From assembly GCA_963580455.1 (NCBI GenBank), contig OY756967.1:8454501-8518500 (forward strand): a stretch of DNA of 64,000 nt. Reading direction: 5' to 3'. Below the pieces are notes generated by a model, which saw only the letters and a list, made by a program, of their open reading frames with translations, did not search any database and was not told where the DNA came from. How positions within the stretch are numbered: the stretch's first letter is position 1; every line of letters begins with the position of its first letter. The position numbers were made by a program, and so were the translations under genes. The DNA comes from Euonymus europaeus (lineage: Eukaryota > Streptophyta > Magnoliopsida > Celastrales > Celastraceae). This document shows, one piece after another, positions 46,380 to 57,248 of the stretch.

Positions 46380-47100
46380 TTTGTCATTCCAAGGGATATC
46401 ATCAGTGATCAAGGTAGCCATTTCTGTAACCGATCCGTGGAAGCATTCGTGAAGAAGTATGGTCTATTTCATCGTACCTCGACCGCATACCATCCTCGAA
46501 GTAATGGCCAAGCGAAAGTATCCAATAGAGAAGAGGTCAATTCCAATAGAGAAGACTGTGAAACCAAATCGGAAGGATTGGAGTCTTCAACTTGATGATG
46601 CACTCTGGGCCTATAGAATCACATACAAGACACCTATTAGGAAGTCTTCATATAGGTTGGTTTATGGCAAACAATGTCATATGCTTGTTGAGTTGGAACA
46701 CAAGGCGTATTGGGCAGTGAAGATGTGCAATATGGACATGGATAAAGTTGGACTGGAGAGAAAGTTGCAATTGTAAGAATTGGAGGAAATCTAATTGGAA
46801 GCATACGAGAACTCAAGAGTTTATAAGGACAAGACCAAAGCATTGCATGGTAAGATTATTGCAAGGTAAAGTGCTCCTTTACAATTCACGGCTCAAACTA
46901 ATGCCAAGTAAGTTACGTTCTCATTGGATTGGACCATTTCAATTCATTAACGCATTACCTTGTGGTGCAGTTGGCATAAAGTGCTTGTCCACTAGCAAAG
47001 TTTTGAAAGTTAATGGGCATCGTCTCAAACCGGTCTATGCCAACTTTCAAGAGTCTACCTTTCAAGAAGTGCAACTCGCTGAACAAAAGAACTCTAATTG
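46380..47100 (+). pseudogene. Athila integrase, C-terminal two-thirds (broken)
   Basis: The zinc finger and first catalytic Asp region are missing between RNase H and about 46380, which implies a deletion. ISDQGSHFCNRSVEAFVKKYG (second Asp) is followed by YHPRSNGQAKVSN, where the catalytic Glu of the family is Lys. The region LDDALWAYRITYKTPI, with a Tyr-Gly-Lys segment after it, is the conserved C-terminal part, ending near [12 protein letters not shown] at about 47010-47050. Function is lost both by deletion and by the Glu-to-Lys change. Confidence 0.82.
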
Positions 47101-47101
47101 A

Positions 47102-47920
47102 GGAAGGCATTCTGTCGAGTCAACAACGTAAAATGAAGGCGCTGAGTGGGAGGCAACCCATGAATGGCTTCTGTGCCATCTCAGATTTGTTTCACTCTCA
47201 TTATTCTTATTCTGCTTTTCATTACATGTTTTTTGTGCTATACATTGAGGTCAATGTGTGCTCTATGTGTGGGGGAGTGGATCTTGAAGCATGTTTGATT
47301 TTCAAAAAAATAAAATAAAAGTAAAAAAATAAAATCCAGAATAGCTTGCATACCCAGCGATGCATGAGGTCACTATTTGAATAACAAGGCAATACCACCT
47401 AGTTTCATGTATCTTAGCATGGTTTGTTGACAATAGTGTTAACAATATTTAGCCTTACTAATCAATTGAAGCACTGTCTCTTTAGTAGTTGGGTGAACAT
47501 TAGATGAAGTATAACTAATGAGTGTATGATAAACCTAGAGATTGTTTTCTAAGGCTAGTCCTAAATTGGGTTTAAGTAATCGGAGCTATATCTTTAATTT
47601 TGACGGACATTACGCGTAATCTACTCTGCTGATTTTTCGTTGTTGATTAGTAACCGAAAATCTTCATCATCAATGTCGATTTTTGCGTCAAAAACATGAC
47701 ATCACCTATGAGTATCCAAAGCATTCCAAGTTTTTTTTATGTTGAGTAATCGGGTATCTTCGTAACCAACGTTCGTCCTCGCTTCAAAAGACTAAAAAAA
47801 CAGCTTTAGGAAAGGAGGATTCGTAAAATGAAAAAATGAGAGAAAAGTTTGTTTCTCCGGTCAGATGGAGCATAAAATCCACTCATCGTGAAGAGGGCAA
47901 GGAAATAAGTGACTCCTTAA
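47102..47920 (+). other. Athila 3' untranslated region, first part
   Basis: No gene. A sequence close to the hairpin motif of 37881-37963 occurs here in sense at 47862-47890 (core GATGGAGCATAAAATCCACT). The MITE follows at 47921. Confidence 0.5.
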
Positions 47921-48557
47921 GGCTTCGTTTGTTTGACGGAAAACAAGCATCTCATGGAAAAGGAAAAATATATTATGTAAAAACAATTAATTTCTAGTAT
48001 TTGGATAAAAAAATTACTAATATTTTCCATTGCTCGTTTGTTTGGAATTAAAAATTTGAAATACAACACTTTTTATTATGTTGACCAACAAATGTGTGTA
48101 TATGTTTCGTGTGAATATACATAAATTCATATTCGTAGATATATATAAATATATATAGAATATTGACAGTAATGAAAATTCTTTAGAACAAATAATTTTT
48201 TATTGTTAAATGTCTTTTATTGTGTGTATACATACATATGTATATGTATATATATAATACGTATATGTTTATATGTATTCGAAACACAATCTAAATTAAC
48301 TTTGTTAAAGTATTACGGGTCATAAATGTGCATTGTGTTAAAAATATGTGACTCAATATGTTCACACCCATGTTCATAGTTTTGGAGAAAACAACATCTC
48401 AAAGTTAAGAAGGGAAGTTGTTTTCCATTTTTAAAGTCTTAAAATTGAGTTGATTATATAACATTTTCAACTTACTATTTTTATTTTTCATTCCCAAACA
48501 CCATAAAATGAGGAAAATATTTTTCAAAAATTGATTTTCCGTCAAACAAACGGAGCA
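47921..48557. mobile_element. Tourist/PIF-Harbinger-like MITE
   Basis: 637 bp, AT-rich and without coding capacity. The terminal inverted repeats are GGCTTCGTTTGTTTGACGGA at 47921 and its near complement ending at 48557 (TGCTCCGTTTGTTTGACGGA on the other strand), and both continue with AAAA. It is flanked by TAA at 47918-47920 and 48558-48560, the three-base target typical of PIF/Harbinger. The inverted repeat is clear. The superfamily is inferred from the 3 bp duplication and the TIR style. Confidence 0.72.
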
Positions 48558-48863
48558 TAAATTGCTAATTGATTTGTAGTAGCCGAGGGGAATAACTGGA
48601 GGGTGAATTATGCATGAATCTGTTATGTGTAATTGATTGTCTACTTTAACTGATTGGGTGTAGCATGGATAAAGATGAATTGAGATGAATGTGTTAAACT
48701 TAAGCCCACTTTACTAGTGCTTTGTTGTAAAGGCTTGGATGGTCTATCTACCTAAGAATTAACATGACCACATGTGCTCGGTATTCTTGCTGTGATTTGA
48801 ATTCATTGAGCATGGATTGCTTAAATTATCCGAGGACGTGCAAGAGTTAAGTGTGGGGGAATT
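48558..48863 (+). other. Athila 3' untranslated region, last part, with PPT
   Basis: Non-coding. The polypurine tract GTGTGGGGGAATT at 48851-48863 directly precedes the 3' LTR. Confidence 0.7.
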
Positions 48864-50264
48864 TGATATGATCTTATTCGTGCATAATTATATTCCTTTT
48901 AATGGCCAATTACATACATTTTATGCTTGATAAGGTTGGTTTATGATAATATTATATGCATATGAATTGAATGTGGTATTGCTACGAAACTATGCTTTAA
49001 AATGGAAATTGTAGTATCATTGCATTTGAGACTTTTTTGCATGTTTTGCAGGTTATTAGGCATTTGGGGTTGACGGAATAATACGTGGTCTTGAGAAATT
49101 TATTAGAGGACATTTCAAGCTTTTCGGGAAGCGCTGGTTCGTAGAAATTGGAGTCCATTTGGGCTCTGGAAGTTATCCCAATAGTAAGGGCCGGAGATCC
49201 TCAAAGAAGCAGGATTCTTATGTGCGAACTGGGCCTTTAGGAGTGCATAATTCGGTCATATGATGTCTGAATCGAGTGATTCAAAAGCCCATAAATATCT
49301 ATGCATTCAGTGCTACAATTTTCGTGAAGAGGTTCACATCTGAATATGCTCAGAATAGCCCAAAATTCAAGTGCAAGTTCACGGACAGATTTCGACAGAA
49401 GTCAGTTTCCTAAATAGCTTAGGAAACAAAGTGATTGTAGGAGTCTTAACTTAGGGCTTCTAGAGAAACATGGGAAGTATTGAAAACATATATAAGGAGT
49501 TGGCAGAAAAAGTCGAAAAGAACAATTATTTTTCATAGAGACGGGAGTTCATCTAAGCCATGAGCGGTTAGTTTTCTTTGTTTGGTTCAAGGTATTCTAA
49601 GTTGGTATATGGTTTTGTGAAACCTGGTTTAATCTTCTAATATCAGTTTCTATTCAAACGATATGCTTCTCTAATTTATTGATGTGATTTCATGGTTCTT
49701 TCAATTAAGGTGCACATTAATTGATGTTCTATTTGATGAATGCTACATTGTGATCTTGATTCGTAATTGTCTTGACACTTGTTGTGCCAATCAGATTAAG
49801 CAATTGTTTTTCTAGACTTTTATTATTAATCTAAGGGAAGTAGAAATTGGATTAATATTTTCACTGGTGGATATTTGAATCCAATCTTAGTTGTTCTTAA
49901 GGCTGTTATTAATAAAAGAAGGATTCTTAATACCGACTTCGTTGATAACAAGATTTAATATGCGTGCTAGGCTTGTATTAATGTTTATTGAGATGAAGAA
50001 GGTCGTTTAGCTTCTGGATGATCTTTGAACTAAGCTTTTGAGAGGAATTGATTGTCTATGTGTGTATGATCAAATCCATACCAATGGTTAACTTTCTTTG
50101 TGACAACAAACATCCCCCCCTCCCCTCCCTTTCTATTTATATCATACGACACTTGTGATTGGTCAAGTTAATTCACTTTTTTGTGGTATTGACCCTTGCT
50201 CGCTGCTGCTATATTTACAGTTTAGAGGTAAGGAATTAGTTTTGGCTGTGAATGACGCACACCA
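48864..50264 (+). repeat. 3' LTR of the Athila-type element
   Basis: 1,401 bp, paired with 31339-32718, ending GCACACCA. The TTGAT duplication follows at 50265. A C-rich tract lies at 50110-50128. Confidence 0.87.
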
Positions 50265-50938
50265 TTGATTCCTCACGCATTTATGTTGATCCATTGATTA
50301 TGGCAACAACACATATTATTAGTAAAAAATTAATTCCGTTTGATGACAATTTTTAGCGTAGTAAAAAAAATCCATTACGAATAAAAGAACTATAGCAACC
50401 AATTAATCCCCTAAACCTAGATCACAACATTTGAAAATTAATCTTCCTAATTCTGATTCCACGAAAAGACATAAATATGAATCGTTTACGTGATTCGTCT
50501 AGATAAATATAACAAATAACCTAATTGGTACAAAAAAATGTAGAAATTGTATTTTAAAGCATGGAAATTAAGAACAAGGATTAAGAATTGAATTGAATGA
50601 TTGTATTACAAATCAACTCATAATATTTATGTTTGGACAGGTTAAACCCTGGATATGAGTTTAGTTGCAACCCATAAAAATATATGGAAAAGCTATGAAA
50701 GAAGAAACCATGAGTTTGACACACATGCAAAAGAGGAAGAATGTTGAAGAAGAGCCGTCTCACAAGCGAGAGCAATCCAACCATGGTAAAGGTTGCTAAC
50801 TTTTTTTCATATTTTTTAGCCTATTTATACATAATACAAGTCTCATTCGAGTACCTAATTAGGTTTACATATTTAAGGAAACAAAAACCTAACCTAATTA
50901 GGTTTCTCGAAAAGCTAACAAATTCCCGTTGGGCTAGG
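50265..50938 (-). repeat. Repeat R, copy 1, right part
   Basis: Resumes after the Athila insertion (TTGAT) and matches 61940-62490 over most of 50395-50938. On the minus strand TGTATAAATAGG near 50820 is a TATA-like box. It stops at 50938 where a Tekay-type LTR begins. Confidence 0.65.
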
Positions 50939-51139
50939 TGTAAAACCCCGACCCAAAAATACCAGAAAAAAAAATAATAACAACAATAATAGATGAGGAA
51001 ACCAAATATTGGGTTTAATGTAACTAAAGTTGAGTAAATGGTTGACTAACTAATAATATATATATATAAATATATATATTAAGTGTACAAAAATATATTA
51101 TATATAAATGAATTATAAAAAAAAATTGAAATGACAAAT

Positions 51140-51179
51140 GCCACTTTCAGTGGCCATGAGCTGGGCCACCGAAAGTGGC
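51140..51179. repeat. LTR hairpin 1
   Basis: Arms GCCACTTTCAGTGGCC (51140-51155) and GGCCACCGAAAGTGGC (51164-51179) pair at 15 of 16 positions around an 8-base loop. Confidence 0.9.
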
Positions 51180-51238
51180 CAGCACATTTGACAAATGGAC
51201 GGTGGCCCATTTGTTGTTTAAAAAAAAAATTAATTACT

Positions 51239-51272
51239 GAAATGTCGCTCCACAGTTGTGCAGCGACATTTC
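51239..51272. repeat. LTR hairpin 2
   Basis: Perfect 11 bp arms GAAATGTCGCT (51239-51249) and AGCGACATTTC (51262-51272) with a 12-base spacer. Confidence 0.9.
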
Positions 51273-51668
51273 CTTTTCTTAGAAAGGGAAGTCGTGAGAG
51301 ATAGAGAAGAAAAAGGGAGAAGAAGGAAGGGAGAAATGAGAGAAAGAGGTGATTTTGGCTTGGGTTTTGAGGGTTGCTTGCTCATCTAGGCTTGGATTGA
51401 AGGATTCAAGAAGATTTAAAGAAGAAGGTAAGAGTTTTTAGAGAATTTTATGGTTAGGGTTATTTGTGGATTTTGGGGGTTATAGTTGAATCTTGATTTC
51501 TAGTTAATGATAGAGTTTATATATGATGATTTAGACTCATATGTATGTGTATTTAGTAGATTGAAGTTGATTTGGTTAGACCTCAAACTTGAAAGCTTGG
51601 ATTGGTGATTTGGGAAATTTTAGTGAGAGAAAGGTGAGTTCTCTTAGATTATTGGTTAAATACATGTT

Positions 51669-52098
51669 TGATGACGTCTCAAATCAGTCCAAGACGTATC
51701 AGGAATCTGATGACGTCTCAAATCAGTCTAAGACGTATCAGGATAGGTTTGAACAAGAGCTTTCTCGTCTTATGATGTTCTTCCTCGGATTAGCTCACTC
51801 CCGACAATAGAATTATCCTGTAACAAAGAGCAAACGTAAGCTAGAGGCCCGCCAGAGAGTGTTCTTTGGCGTTGGTGCTCCGACGCTCAAGTCAGATGCT
51901 GGCACAAAGGAACTCTGTGAAGAGCACTGCTCGGTGCTCTCGTAATCAGTCAAAAATTGTCCCTTTTACCTGAGGGTTTGTCCCTTTATATATTGAAGGT
52001 AGTTCCTGTTTAGGTAGTTCTCGGTACCGAGCATAAAGCTGACGACGGTTATATCTACGTGTCGTGTTGTCAGTGGAAGAGGAAAATTATCCTCATCA
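51669..52098 (-). repeat. 3' LTR of the Tat element
   Basis: 430 bp, with a TATA-like TATATAAAGG (minus, near 51985-51994). Compared with the 5' LTR it lacks 55 bp after GTTTAGGTAGTTC. A 39 bp unit starting TGATGACGTCTC is duplicated at 51669 and 51708. Confidence 0.92.
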
Positions 52099-52111
52099 CT
52101 TGCCCCCTCAG
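52099..52111 (-). other. Polypurine tract of the Tat element
   Basis: On the minus strand CTGAGGGGGCAAG directly before the LTR start TGATGAGG. Confidence 0.75.
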
Positions 52112-52321
52112 ACCTGTGATTGGTCATCGTGTATTACCAATGATAGGTCTGTATGAGAGGACGTTTGGATTCCCGAGGGTACCATTAATTGTGAGTTGTT
52201 GAACGGCTAAGATTCGATTGATCTTGATCCAATGGTTACTTGATGCGCAGAGGTTGAGCGGCCCAGATGAGAGAATGCAGTACGTCTCGTCATCGGCTCC
52301 ATTGACCGGGGCGGTCTTCGA

Positions 52322-52331
52322 CTATAAATAG
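52322..52331 (+). promoter_or_regulatory. TATA box of the antisense gene
   Basis: CTATAAATAG lies 142 bp before the start codon of the antisense gene on the plus strand, outside the LTR. The spacing leaves a 5' leader of about 110 bases if transcription starts 30 bases downstream. This is position-based evidence only. Confidence 0.65.
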
Positions 52332-52463
52332 CGAGGACGTCATTGTCCAATTTACTTGCTGCAAAGATTGAGAGCCCCGAGCACTGACTACCCCGAGCAA
52401 ACGTAATCCTCATTTATTTCTCGAGCAAACTCTATCCTTTCTTCGTCTCATCAGGTACGAGAA

Positions 52464-54406
52464 ATGTCTTCCCCTTCTTCGGATAGTGATATTAATGTGT
52501 TAGAGGAAGCCGACCTAGGAACCTCTCCTTAGACCTCCACTTCTCCCCCTGCTAGGACGAGCATTAGGCTACCTTTAGCAGAATGCCCTTTCTTTGCTCC
52601 TCCTGGGTTCGAACTACAAGAGGCCCGAGCAGCAGGTGATGGCTCTAGGGAGCCTAGGAATCTTAGTTGTAGCCTTTCATCCTCCGAGGTGGAATCCCAT
52701 CGCAAGTTGTTCGGTATTCCCTACCCTTGCAGGCCTATGCCTGAGGGAGTATCTCCATTCCGTCCTCAACATGGGGAGTTTGCCATTTCTACCACCGCAT
52801 TATCATTTGGTTGTCGGATACCGATTGCCCCAGCAATATGCTCCTTCTTTGATCGGTTCGATATTTGCCCTACCTGTCTTGCTCCCAACTCTTGGATCTT
52901 TCTCGGCACAATTCTCTACTACAGTGCCGAGCTTCGTGTCCCTTTTTCTTCTAATGTTCTTCAGCACATTTTCTCCCTTTGTAGAGCTCCGAGAAACCCT
53001 GGACTTTGCTATTTAAAGTTCAAGAAGGGTCTGGTTGCTCCAAAATATTCCTCTTCCAATCATCATTGGAAGTCTAGTTATTTCTTTGTTCGGATGCCTT
53101 TGGGCGAGGACGAGGATCTTCCTTTTAGGACCTCGTGGGTTGTCCCAAAATTCAGTAAGTTCAAGCGACTTCCCGAGCTTTCTCCTCAAGAGCTTGACTG
53201 GTATCTTACTCTCAGAGGCCCTTTCACTAAACCTTTTGTGCCTATGATATGCCGAGCTGTACACTTTACAAGGGCTCATAGGTCCGAGCAAGCGATGCAA
53301 GGTGGGGACCTGCTCTTGCTCGGTTTTGTTTATAATCTTGCTATACTAATCCTGTTGTTGTATTACTGATTCTTGTTACTTCCGAGATATGTCATCGGCT
53401 GCTGATTACCTAAAGTTGCAGAAGAAGACTGCCAACTTGGGCAAGAAGAGGAGACCTGATGGGGGTGTTGAACCAAGCAAGAAGAAGATAGTTGCCCCTA
53501 CTGAGGGTGCCCAAGTCAAACCAGGCCGAGGAAAGGACTTGGGTCGCGATCGTGGTGTCTCCATTTCCACCTCATCCTTCCGGGCCGTTGGTTCTCCTTC
53601 TCGTACATCCGACGCCCGCTCTTCCTCTCCTCCTCACAGGATGGGAGACGTTCACATTCCTCGGTGGAATGTGCGTCTATCTGATACAGTGGCCAATTCT
53701 CGGGTGGCCTTGAAGATGCTCGAGAAGCTGTCTCTTCCGTCGGACCAAAGGCGAGCCGAGGAGATGGCCACCGAGGAGAAGATGGGGGCTTCGGCCGTTA
53801 AGCTGATGGAGGTACATGCTTCCACTCGGAACATTGTTTAGCAAGTTTTCCTTCAGCTTGCTTAATAACTCTTTTCCTTTTTGTTGTCATTTGCAGCTGA
53901 CTTCGCTTCTCGGGAAGTTGTCACTTGACATCCGAAGCTCTGAAGCCGAGACGAGGACTGCCGCCCAAGAGATTCTTTTGCTCAAGGGAGCTATTGGTCG
54001 GACAGAGACCGCTCTGAAACTGACGAGGTTGGACCTCGAGAAAACGCAGGCGTCAGAGAATCTGATGGCTACGAAGCTGAAAGAGGCCGAGGACGAGCTG
54101 GCGAGACAAAAGTCAGAAGCTGAGGCTGAGGGGGCCCGCTTGTTTGAAAGCGGACGACAAGCTGGTCTCCGAGAGTTTCGCGACTCTGAGGAGTACCAAC
54201 TTACCCTTAAGCAGGAAGGCCTTTTCTACTTCCAGGCTGCTGTCATTCAAGAGGATGCGAGGGACGACGAGAAGGACATCGATGGATACACGGAGACTGA
54301 TGCTCCGCCCATTCCTCCGAGGAATGAAGAAGTCGACGTGCCCCTTCCTTCTGTTGAGGGTGACACCGAGCGGGTTGCCGAGGAGCTAGTTGATATTGAA
54401 AATTAG
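52464..54406 (+). pseudogene. Antisense gene of the Tat element, three predicted exons
   Basis: Runs opposite to pol. Predicted exons are 52464-53301, 53387-53811 and 53897-54406. Both introns are 85 bp with GT...AG ends, and the joined length (1,773) is a multiple of three, giving 590 residues with the stop. Exon 1 resembles the 'putative gypsy type transposon' (Transposase_28) pattern: PNSWIFLGTILYYSAELRVP, FSLCRAPRNPGLCYLKFKKG and HHWKSSYFFVRMP. Exon 2 is Lys/Arg/Ser-rich and probably disordered. Exon 3 is a long Glu/Lys/Ala-rich coiled coil ending in an acidic tail. One TAG at 52530-52532 breaks exon 1 early. Related additional ORFs are known in Tat elements such as Grande; their role is unknown. 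Confidence 0.78.
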
Positions 54407-54877
54407 AAACTGGCCCTTTTTCCCTTCTTTTTTGATCAAACTCTGTTCTCAACATTTGTAAATAACGTTTTTAATTTTAATGAAGTCGAGTTCTTTTCTT
54501 CCCACTCGTTGTCTATTACTGTCCATCTTTTTCCTCGGAAATCATAACTTAAAACGTAGCCTGCTGTAACTGATTTAGGGACAAGTAGTGCTGTGGCCCA
54601 AACTTGTTCGGTCGTAGCTAACTTGTTTTTACTTGTCTGTTGTAACTCAAATTAAATGAGTTGAAACAAAACCATGTTTTTCCTCGGTCTCCCTGATCTT
54701 AGCAGGCTTGTAATAATGCTCAGGCATTGCGGCGGAAATGCGCCGAGCAACGCATACTTCTGAGGATCTTTATAGCAAAACAAACTACTTTCATTGAATC
54801 AGCAAAATCCTAAGTCTCGTGTAGGAAACGAGTTTTGAAATGGAAATTGTGCTTAAGTACATGCCAGCAGGATGAAA
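54407..54877. other. Gap between convergent coding regions
   Basis: About 470 bp between the 3' end of the antisense gene (plus) and the 3' end of pol (minus). Possible poly(A) region of the antisense transcript near AATAACGTTTTTAATTTTAATG at 54461-54482. No ORF of note. Confidence 0.5.
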
Positions 54878-56068
54878 TTAAACATAGTATCTTCGAAGGT
54901 TTTCGGCATTCCAAGGTCTCATCTCTCCAGGCTTCTCGGGATTTTCCAGTTTGTAAGTCCCATCAAGCAGAACTTTGATAACTCGGAAAGGTCCTTCCCA
55001 AGTCTCTCCGAGCTTGCCTGGATGTTTTCCGGCTGAAGTAGCTTTCCTTAGAACCCAGTCTCCCTCTGAAAACTTCCTTGTTTGGACCCTTTTGTTGTAA
55101 TATCGGGCCATTCTTTGTTTGTAAACAGCAATCCTGATCCGAGCAGTCTCTCTAGCTTCTTCCAAGAAATCAAGATTGTTGAGCAATAAGTCATTGTTAC
55201 TCGACTCTTCAAACTCAATTATACGAGGAGTGGGAACTCCAATTTCAACCGGGATAACAGCCTCTGAGCCGAATACTAAGGAGAAAGGCGTCTCTCCTTT
55301 TGATGCCCTAGGCGTGGTCCGGTAAGACCAGAGGACGCTATGGAGCTGTTCGGTCCAAAGTCCCTTGGCTTGGTCCAGACGAGCCTTGATTCCTTGTAGT
55401 ATGATTCGGTTGATGACTTCTACTTGTCCATTAGCTTGAGGGTGAGCCACGGCAGTAACCCTGAGGTTGATGCCGTGTTCGTCACAAAACTGCCGTATAT
55501 TGGCACTCACAAACTGTCGGCCATTATCAGTAATGAGGATCCGAGGAACACCATATCTGTATATGATGGTTTTCCAAATGAAGTCTTTCACCTTGTGGTC
55601 AGTGATCGTGGCCAGAGGCTCGACTTCAACCCACTTCGTGAAATAATCCACTGCTACTATGAGAAACTTCCTTTGGGTTGTTGCCTGAGGAAAAGGTCCT
55701 AACAAATCCAGCCCCCATTGTGCAAACGGACAAGGGTTCTCCATCACTGTAATCTCCGATGGTGGGTGATGGGATACGTTGGCATGTCTCTGGCACTTGT
55801 CACACTTCCTCACCAACTCTTTTGCATCCTTGTTCATGGTCGGCCAGTAATACCCACAGCGCAAGACCTTATTAGCTAAGGTCCTTGCATCAGAGTGGCT
55901 GCCGCATATTCCTCCATGAACTTCTCGGAGAGCGTAATCAGACTCTTGTGGAGCAAGGCAGTTAAGGTAAGAGAGTGTGTAAGATCGTCGATAAAGGGTT
56001 CCTTGAATAATTGAATACCTCGCTGCCCTTGCTCGGAGACTTTTAGCCTCGTTCCTGTCTTCTGGCAA
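54878..56068 (-). pseudogene. Tat integrase
   Basis: An open 396-residue frame. The zinc finger (HGGICGSH and CDKCQRH) is complete. Catalytic residues are Asp in WGLDLLGPFP, Asp in ITDNGRQFVS and Glu in HPQANGQVEVINR. The C-terminal part has RRYNK-like segments (ARYYNKRVQTRKF), GDWVLRK, WEGPFRVIKVL and ENLRRYYV. There is no chromodomain, as expected outside chromoviruses. It is the best-preserved domain of this element but is separated from RNase H by a TGA at 56090-56092. Confidence 0.9.
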
Positions 56069-56089
56069 TCGTCCCTCAGTGAGGAAGGC

Positions 56090-57224
56090 TCATATTGCAT
56101 CCATCCAAGATCGTTCAGTATTGATCTCCGCAATTGCCTTAACAAAGATGCTCGGTTTAGGAAGCATTTCTATCCGCACTGAGGAAGCCTGATCTTTCTT
56201 GGTTGTTGACGCAAGTCGGGCTAATACGTCGGCTTGCTGATTTTCTTCTCGAGGCACTCTCAGTATTTCAACATTCGGGATCTCACTTATCAGCTCCTTA
56301 GCTTTTGCCAGATATTTGATCATATTGGAGCCTCTCGCCTCATACTCCCCACGAACCTGCTCGGTGACGAGCTGTGAATCACTGTGAATCAGCAAATTGC
56401 GAACCTCTAGCTCGATGGCTAGCTTTAATCCAGCTAGCAATGCTTCATATTCAGCCTCGTTATTAGAGGCTTTGAACTGGAAACGGAGGGCATACTCAGT
56501 AGTCATGCCCCCGGGTCCGAGAAGCAGAATCCCTGCTCCGCTGCCGTCCTTGTTCGAAGATCCATCGACGAAGAGTTGCCATTGCTCCTGCGGCGCTTCT
56601 TCCTCTAATGGATGTTGGCATTCAGTAATGAAATCCGCAAGGACTTGGGCTTTGATAGCTCTTCTCGGTTCAAAGTAGATATCAAACTCACTAAGTTCGA
56701 TTGACCACTTAATAAGTCTTCCCAATATGTCTGGATTCTGTAAAATGCTCTTGAGCGGCTGATCAGTCAACACTGTAATTGTATGGGCTTGAAAATATGG
56801 TCTCAACTTCCTAGCCGTGGTTACCAGTGCCAGGGCCATTCTCTCGGCCTTGGTGTATCTCTTCTCGATTGCAGTGAGGACCTTACTAGTGTAGTATATT
56901 GGCCTCTGAACTTTATCCTCTCCCCTCGCTTATTAGCACGGCACTCAATGCATGCTCTGTTGTAGCTAAGTAAAGGGATAATGGTTCTCCCTCTTTTGGA
57001 GCAGTGAGTAGAGGTGGTTGGCTCAGATAAGACTTGAGCTCCTCGAAAGCTTCTTGACAGTGTTCATTCCATTGAAAATCGATTGTTTGTTTAAATGCGT
57101 TAAAGAAGTGTTTACACCGATCCTCTGATCTGGCGAGAAATCGGCTTAGCGCTGCAGTTCGCCCGGTGAGTTGTTGAACCTCCTTCTTGCTCCTCTGGGC
57201 TTGCATGTTGATTATCGCTAACAC
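56090..57224 (-). pseudogene. Tat RNase H, plus a second RNase H domain
   Basis: The first RNase H (57224-56650) starts after RT with RSEDRCKHFFNAFKQ and FEELKSYLSQPPLL; a frameshift lies near 56930. The second domain has QLFVDGSSNKDGSGAG, NNEAEYEALLAGL and LIHSDSQLVTEQV with VPREENQQADVLARLA, that is, the Asp-Glu-Asp-Asp set of an RNase H of the archaeal type. A second RNase H is a hallmark of Tat elements. A TGA at 56090 separates it from integrase. Confidence 0.87.
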
Positions 57225-57248
57225 CTTTTCAGGGTTTACCTCAATTCC

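Larger units (their letters stand above)
31339..50264 (+). mobile_element. Athila-type Gypsy retrotransposon, split by a nested element
   Basis: LTRs start TGATATGATCTTATT and end GCACACC(A/G). The flanking duplication is TTGAT (31334-31338 and 50265-50269). The PBS is of tRNA-Asp type and a GTGTGGGGGAATTT tract precedes the 3' LTR. Gag, protease, RT, RNase H and integrase remnants are in Gypsy order. A Sirevirus-like element (34765-44367) sits inside the protease codons and a MITE (47921-48557) in the 3' untranslated region. Stops, frameshifts and a gap in the integrase region make it inactive. Confidence 0.88.

Noticed and set aside
52594..53841. Possible host gene on the plus strand
   Set aside because: It lies inside the Tat element, between its integrase and LTR, and matches the known antisense additional ORF type of Tat elements.
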